Shown here piece after piece: positions 61,150 to 64,000 of a stretch of DNA of 64,000 bases. The notes beneath the pieces were generated by a model. That model saw nothing but the letters and a program-made list of their open reading frames with translations, had not been told where the DNA came from and made no database searches. The stretch comes from Selenomonas ruminantium subsp. lactilytica TAM6421 (lineage in GTDB: Bacteria > Bacillota > Negativicutes > Selenomonadales > Selenomonadaceae): contig NC_017068.1 in assembly GCF_000284095.1 (NCBI RefSeq), forward strand, positions 2,790,001 to 2,854,000, given 5' to 3'. Both the position numbers and the translations under genes were made by a program. The number at the start of each line of letters is the position of its first letter. The stretch's first letter is position 1.

Positions 61150-61414
61150 CCACCTCTAACAATCTATGCTGCTGCCCCAAGCCTGCTTTATATTCAGCAA
61201 AACTACGATCGAGTTTTGCCATATATTCTGCATTATTGCGGGCCTGTTCTCGAATGGTGAATAAGTCTGATGGAACTGCATGATTGCGAACGATCGTCTT
61301 CAATAGCATAGAAACTACTGCAGAAGTCGTCAGTCCCAAATCTGCCAGGACCTTATCAGACTGGATTTTCAAATCCTCATCGATACGGATATTTATGGAT
61401 TTTGTCGTTGCCAT
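61139..61414 (-). CDS. RelB/DinJ-type antitoxin of the YoeB-like toxin
   Basis: 91 residues. SINIRIDEDLKIQSDKVLADL and GLTTSAVVSMLLKTIV form the ribbon-helix-helix of the RelB/DinJ group, with an acidic, toxin-binding C-terminus. YoeB toxins often pair with YefM/Phd-fold antitoxins, so the RelB/DinJ partner is a hybrid pairing. It is the first gene of the pair, after AGGAGGGGAG. Confidence 0.85.
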   Translation of the reverse strand: MATTKSINIRIDEDLKIQSDKVLADLGLTTSAVVSMLLKTIVRNHAVPSDLFTIREQARNNAEYMAKLDRSFAEYKAGLGQQHRLLEVDDV

Positions 61415-61472
61415 TTTACTCCCCTCCTTGACTTAATCTTAGCACATTGTACAGAAAAAGTATATACTATGC

Positions 61473-63161
61473 CTATATAATTTCTTTCTCCACTAAATCG
61501 CCCACCTTTTGCGCTAATGAAGACAGGTCTTGCAGGCAGATATAATCTTCTCCATAAATTCTGCTGGCGGCATCAGTCACTAATTTCGCGTCCATGACAC
61601 TGTTGACCAGCGCCATAACCTGAAAGCCCTGCCGTTTAAGCTCCTTGACGCCCTGTGCTGCATCTGTAACCGCAGCTTCTCCTCCATAAAGGCTGGCTGG
61701 TTTTATCCCCTGTCTGGGTATATCATGGTCATCGCTGGGACTGGCATCGGTCAGGATAAAGATGATCTTTTTCCGAGGTTCCGCAGCCTTGCCCCAAAGT
61801 TCCGGAACCGCCCGCAAGGCCAGGCCATCGCGATTCCAGCCCTGCGTCTTGTAAGCCAGCAGCCCTTCTGCCGAACTTTCGCCAAAGTCCTTCAATCTTT
61901 GCAATACTGTGCAGCCGCCCTGACTGAAAAAGGCCACGGCCATCAAGGGAATCCCCGCCCGTCTTAAGGCCTCCGCAATCAGATAGGCCTGATTGGCGAT
62001 AACCGCCTGCCTGCCCTGCCGGGAAGCGGAGGCATCCAACAGCAGCAACACGGAAAAATCGCTGTAATGGGCAGGCTCCAAGACGGAAAACACGCGGTTT
62101 TCCCCCATGACTGCGCCCCGCCAGATTCGTCCGGCAGCCAGCCGCCCGCTGCGAGCCGGCAGTTCCATGGGCTGACGATGTACCTGCAGTGCATTTTGCA
62201 ATCGCCGGCTGAACTCGTTCAGCTCCGTACGGAATTGTACCTGATGCTGGGCAAAATATTCCTGATTCTCTGGCTGCACTTCGCCCTTTTCCGCTGTAAA
62301 CCACAGGCGAACCTGCCCATGAACGCCCCGGCAAAGCACGCCTTCAAGACTTGCCCGACGCTCTGCGGTAAATAAGGCAGGTCCATAGCGGCGTGTCAGT
62401 TCCCCATCATCCGGCAAAGGATTTCCCTGCGCCGGCCAAAAGCTTTTGCTGTTTCCCTCCGCAATATTACCATTCAGCACCCAGCTTCCATTCCCCTCAT
62501 CCCTATAGCGGCTATGTATAGGCAGCACCTTGAGCAGCAGTGCCTTAAGCGCTGGAGGCATTGCAAAGTGCATTACATTACGCGGATAGGTTTGCCAATG
62601 CCAACGGAAGAACTTGCAGATAATCCCTTCCATAGCGGCAATGATTTCCTCCGTGCTCATGTTGCCGGAAAAGGCAAGGGCTTTATATAATTTTCTATCC
62701 CAAGGATTGAGAAGATTTACTTTTTCTCCCAAGACTTCCCGGCAGCGGGCGCATTTGAGGCTATGGGCCAGTTCCTGCCGCATCATGAGTTGTTGAAAAG
62801 ACAGGTCCACATCCTCCCGCAAAAACCGCTCAGCATGCTGGCGCCGCAAATCTTCCAATACCGGGCGCGCTGGCAGTTCCCGCGCATAGGCCGCCGACTC
62901 AAGTCCCAGCCAGAATAGTTCCGTATAAAGTTCCCCGAGCAGGGATTTATCCAACGTCCCCCGCAGATAGGCCGCAAGTTTTTCTGCATCATAATGACGG
63001 TGAACCAGCCCTACAATGGAATTGAGGTATAGATCCGGTTCACCGTCCTGATAGAACGCCAAAAACTCCGGCCGGAAGCCATAGGCTCCCGCCGCTGTCC
63101 AGACAATATTGAGAGCCCGCTTCTGCCGCAGGGCTCTGAGGGATTCATAAGCCATCGCCAT
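61473..63161 (-). CDS. VWA-domain protein partnered with a MoxR ATPase
   Basis: 562 residues from ATG 63161, which overlaps the MoxR stop (TGATG). A helical N-terminal region contains a CARC-type motif (LKCARCREVLG). The C-terminal von Willebrand A domain has the MIDAS motif LLLDASASRQGRQ, later ILTDASPSDDHD and a conserved GWNRDG. MoxR/VWA pairs act as chaperone-like systems that load metals or assemble complexes. The client is unknown; no CO-dehydrogenase or nitric-oxide-reductase gene is in view. Confidence 0.82.
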   Translation of the reverse strand: MAMAYESLRALRQKRALNIVWTAAGAYGFRPEFLAFYQDGEPDLYLNSIVGLVHRHYDAEKLAAYLRGTLDKSLLGELYTELFWLGLESAAYARELPARPVLEDLRRQHAERFLREDVDLSFQQLMMRQELAHSLKCARCREVLGEKVNLLNPWDRKLYKALAFSGNMSTEEIIAAMEGIICKFFRWHWQTYPRNVMHFAMPPALKALLLKVLPIHSRYRDEGNGSWVLNGNIAEGNSKSFWPAQGNPLPDDGELTRRYGPALFTAERRASLEGVLCRGVHGQVRLWFTAEKGEVQPENQEYFAQHQVQFRTELNEFSRRLQNALQVHRQPMELPARSGRLAAGRIWRGAVMGENRVFSVLEPAHYSDFSVLLLLDASASRQGRQAVIANQAYLIAEALRRAGIPLMAVAFFSQGGCTVLQRLKDFGESSAEGLLAYKTQGWNRDGLALRAVPELWGKAAEPRKKIIFILTDASPSDDHDIPRQGIKPASLYGGEAAVTDAAQGVKELKRQGFQVMALVNSVMDAKLVTDAASRIYGEDYICLQDLSSLAQKVGDLVEKEII

Positions 63162-64000
63162 CACCCCACGAAGAAATGTTCCCTGCCCCAATCCGCTGGC
63201 AGGCGCAGGGCGATGATATCCTCCACCAAGGCCCGTTCCTGACTGTCGAAGCATTTGCCGGTCAGTCCCATGGCGAGCGCCTGTCCCGCTGTAAGTCCCA
63301 GCCGGATAAGCCGCAGGGCTTTCAACAGGCCGCGCAGGTCCAACGCCCGGCCGGAGATTTCTTTGGCCTCGTACTTCTGCCGCAGGTCGAGGAACAGGGC
63401 GGCCAAAGTGCGGGCCATATCCGCCCGCAAAGCCGGGAATTCATACTGCAGCAGGGAAATCAGTTCAGCCTCCCCGGGTACGGGCATATGCAGCACCACG
63501 AAACGGGAGAGCAGGGCTTCGTTGAGTTCCCGGGTGCCGCCATAGCCATAGTTCATAGTGGCGATAAAGCGGGTGGCCGGATGCAGCTGCAAGCGTTCAT
63601 AGCCTGGCACCTCCAACTGCCGCCGATGGTCCAGCAGGGAATGGAGCACTGCCAGCGCTTCGTTGCGGGCCATATTGATCTCGTCGAGAACGCAGATGCC
63701 GCCCGCCGTGACACATTCATGGACCGGGCCGGGACGGAAACAGACTTCTCCCCCCTTGAAGGTATCCATGCCAATCAGGTACGAAGCATCCACATCGATA
63801 TGGAAAGACACATTCCAAATAGGTCTGCCCAGCAGCAACGCCAGATTCTCTGCCAGGATATTCTTGCCTGTGGCTTTAGGCCCTGTCAGCAGGAGATTTG
63901 CCCCCGCCAACAGAGCCGCTAAAGCTTCTTCTAATATTTCCTTGCCAAAATAGGGATAGCGGGGAACATTTACCGCCCGCTTCCCCTGCCAGGAATTTTC
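63161..64000 (-). CDS. MoxR-family AAA+ ATPase (5' end beyond the window)
   Basis: 280 residues are visible, entering from the right edge in frame. The Walker A motif is TGPKATGKN, with unusual Ala after Pro-Lys. The Walker B is GGICVLDEINMARNEALAVL, followed by sensor 1 RFIATMNYGYGGTRELNEALLSRF, read in two pieces, and an all-helical lid. It works with the VWA protein encoded next, overlapping it by one base. The N-terminus is outside the window. The function is chaperone-like by family; the client is unknown. Confidence 0.88.
   Translation of the reverse strand, partial: ENSWQGKRAVNVPRYPYFGKEILEEALAALLAGANLLLTGPKATGKNILAENLALLLGRPIWNVSFHIDVDASYLIGMDTFKGGEVCFRPGPVHECVTAGGICVLDEINMARNEALAVLHSLLDHRRQLEVPGYERLQLHPATRFIATMNYGYGGTRELNEALLSRFVVLHMPVPGEAELISLLQYEFPALRADMARTLAALFLDLRQKYEAKEISGRALDLRGLLKALRLIRLGLTAGQALAMGLTGKCFDSQERALVEDIIALRLPADWGREHFFVG

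Overview
The window looks like a chromosomal stretch from a Gram-negative-staining Firmicute of the Negativicutes, most likely Selenomonadaceae (Selenomonas or a close relative). A heptose/LPS core pathway and an LptD-type outer membrane protein occur beside Firmicute hallmarks: a T-box leader, an HPr with Ser46, strong AGGAGG ribosome sites, several TTG starts, a GlnK/GlnL-type two-component pair, and a type III toxin-antitoxin module. The species assignment is inference from gene content.

Layout. 1-1.3 kb: start of an NCS2 purine permease, a divergent Crp/Fnr regulator and two tRNA-Val genes. 1.3-4.6 kb: a mobile patch with a broken P-loop ATPase, an MNT/HEPN toxin-antitoxin pair and an IS607 element (serine recombinase plus TnpB). 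4.6-10.4 kb: a first glycan cluster (DUF535 protein, membrane protein, GT4, GT17, UDP-glucuronate 4-epimerase, UDP-glucose dehydrogenase). 10.6-12.9 kb: lactate permease with a type III toxin-antitoxin module lodged at its 3' end between 85-bp direct repeats. 12.9-24.6 kb: one long leftward LPS inner-core operon (heptose kinase, epimerase, phosphatase and nucleotidyltransferase, two GT9 heptosyltransferases, two LTA-synthase-like enzymes, LptD-like protein). 24.7-31.9 kb: C4-dicarboxylate metabolism (aspartase, DASS transporter) with a divergent two-component system whose sensor kinase gene is split by an IS1182-type insertion.

32-36.1 kb holds the most interesting unit. ptsI and ptsH lie behind a perfect sigma-54 promoter. 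Immediately upstream are three palindromes of the form GGTA-N5-TACC, and then the gene of a sigma-54 activator whose N-terminus is an HPr-like domain with its histidine at position 15, exactly as in HPr. This suggests PTS genes controlled by a regulator that can itself report PTS phosphorylation. 36.3-38.5 kb: a TolA-like/TPR membrane protein and a PRC-barrel protein.

38.5-58.6 kb is a large leftward exopolysaccharide/capsule locus. It starts from a consensus promoter next to a divergent XRE regulator: Wzz, PglF-like dehydratase, DegT aminotransferase, PglC-like initiating transferase, ATP-grasp enzyme, three glycosyltransferases, EpsG polymerase, a second ugd/epimerase pair split by a RelBE-type module, TupA-like ATP-grasp transferase, flippase, GalE, a catalytically dead resolvase with a ribbon-helix-helix partner, and a Wza-like export protein. 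59-61.4 kb: an MFS transporter under a T-box leader that reads as isoleucine-specific, and a YoeB-type toxin-antitoxin pair. 61.5-64 kb: a VWA protein and the 3' part of a MoxR ATPase that runs off the window. Four toxin-antitoxin modules lie within 64 kb, all at cluster boundaries or inside glycan loci.
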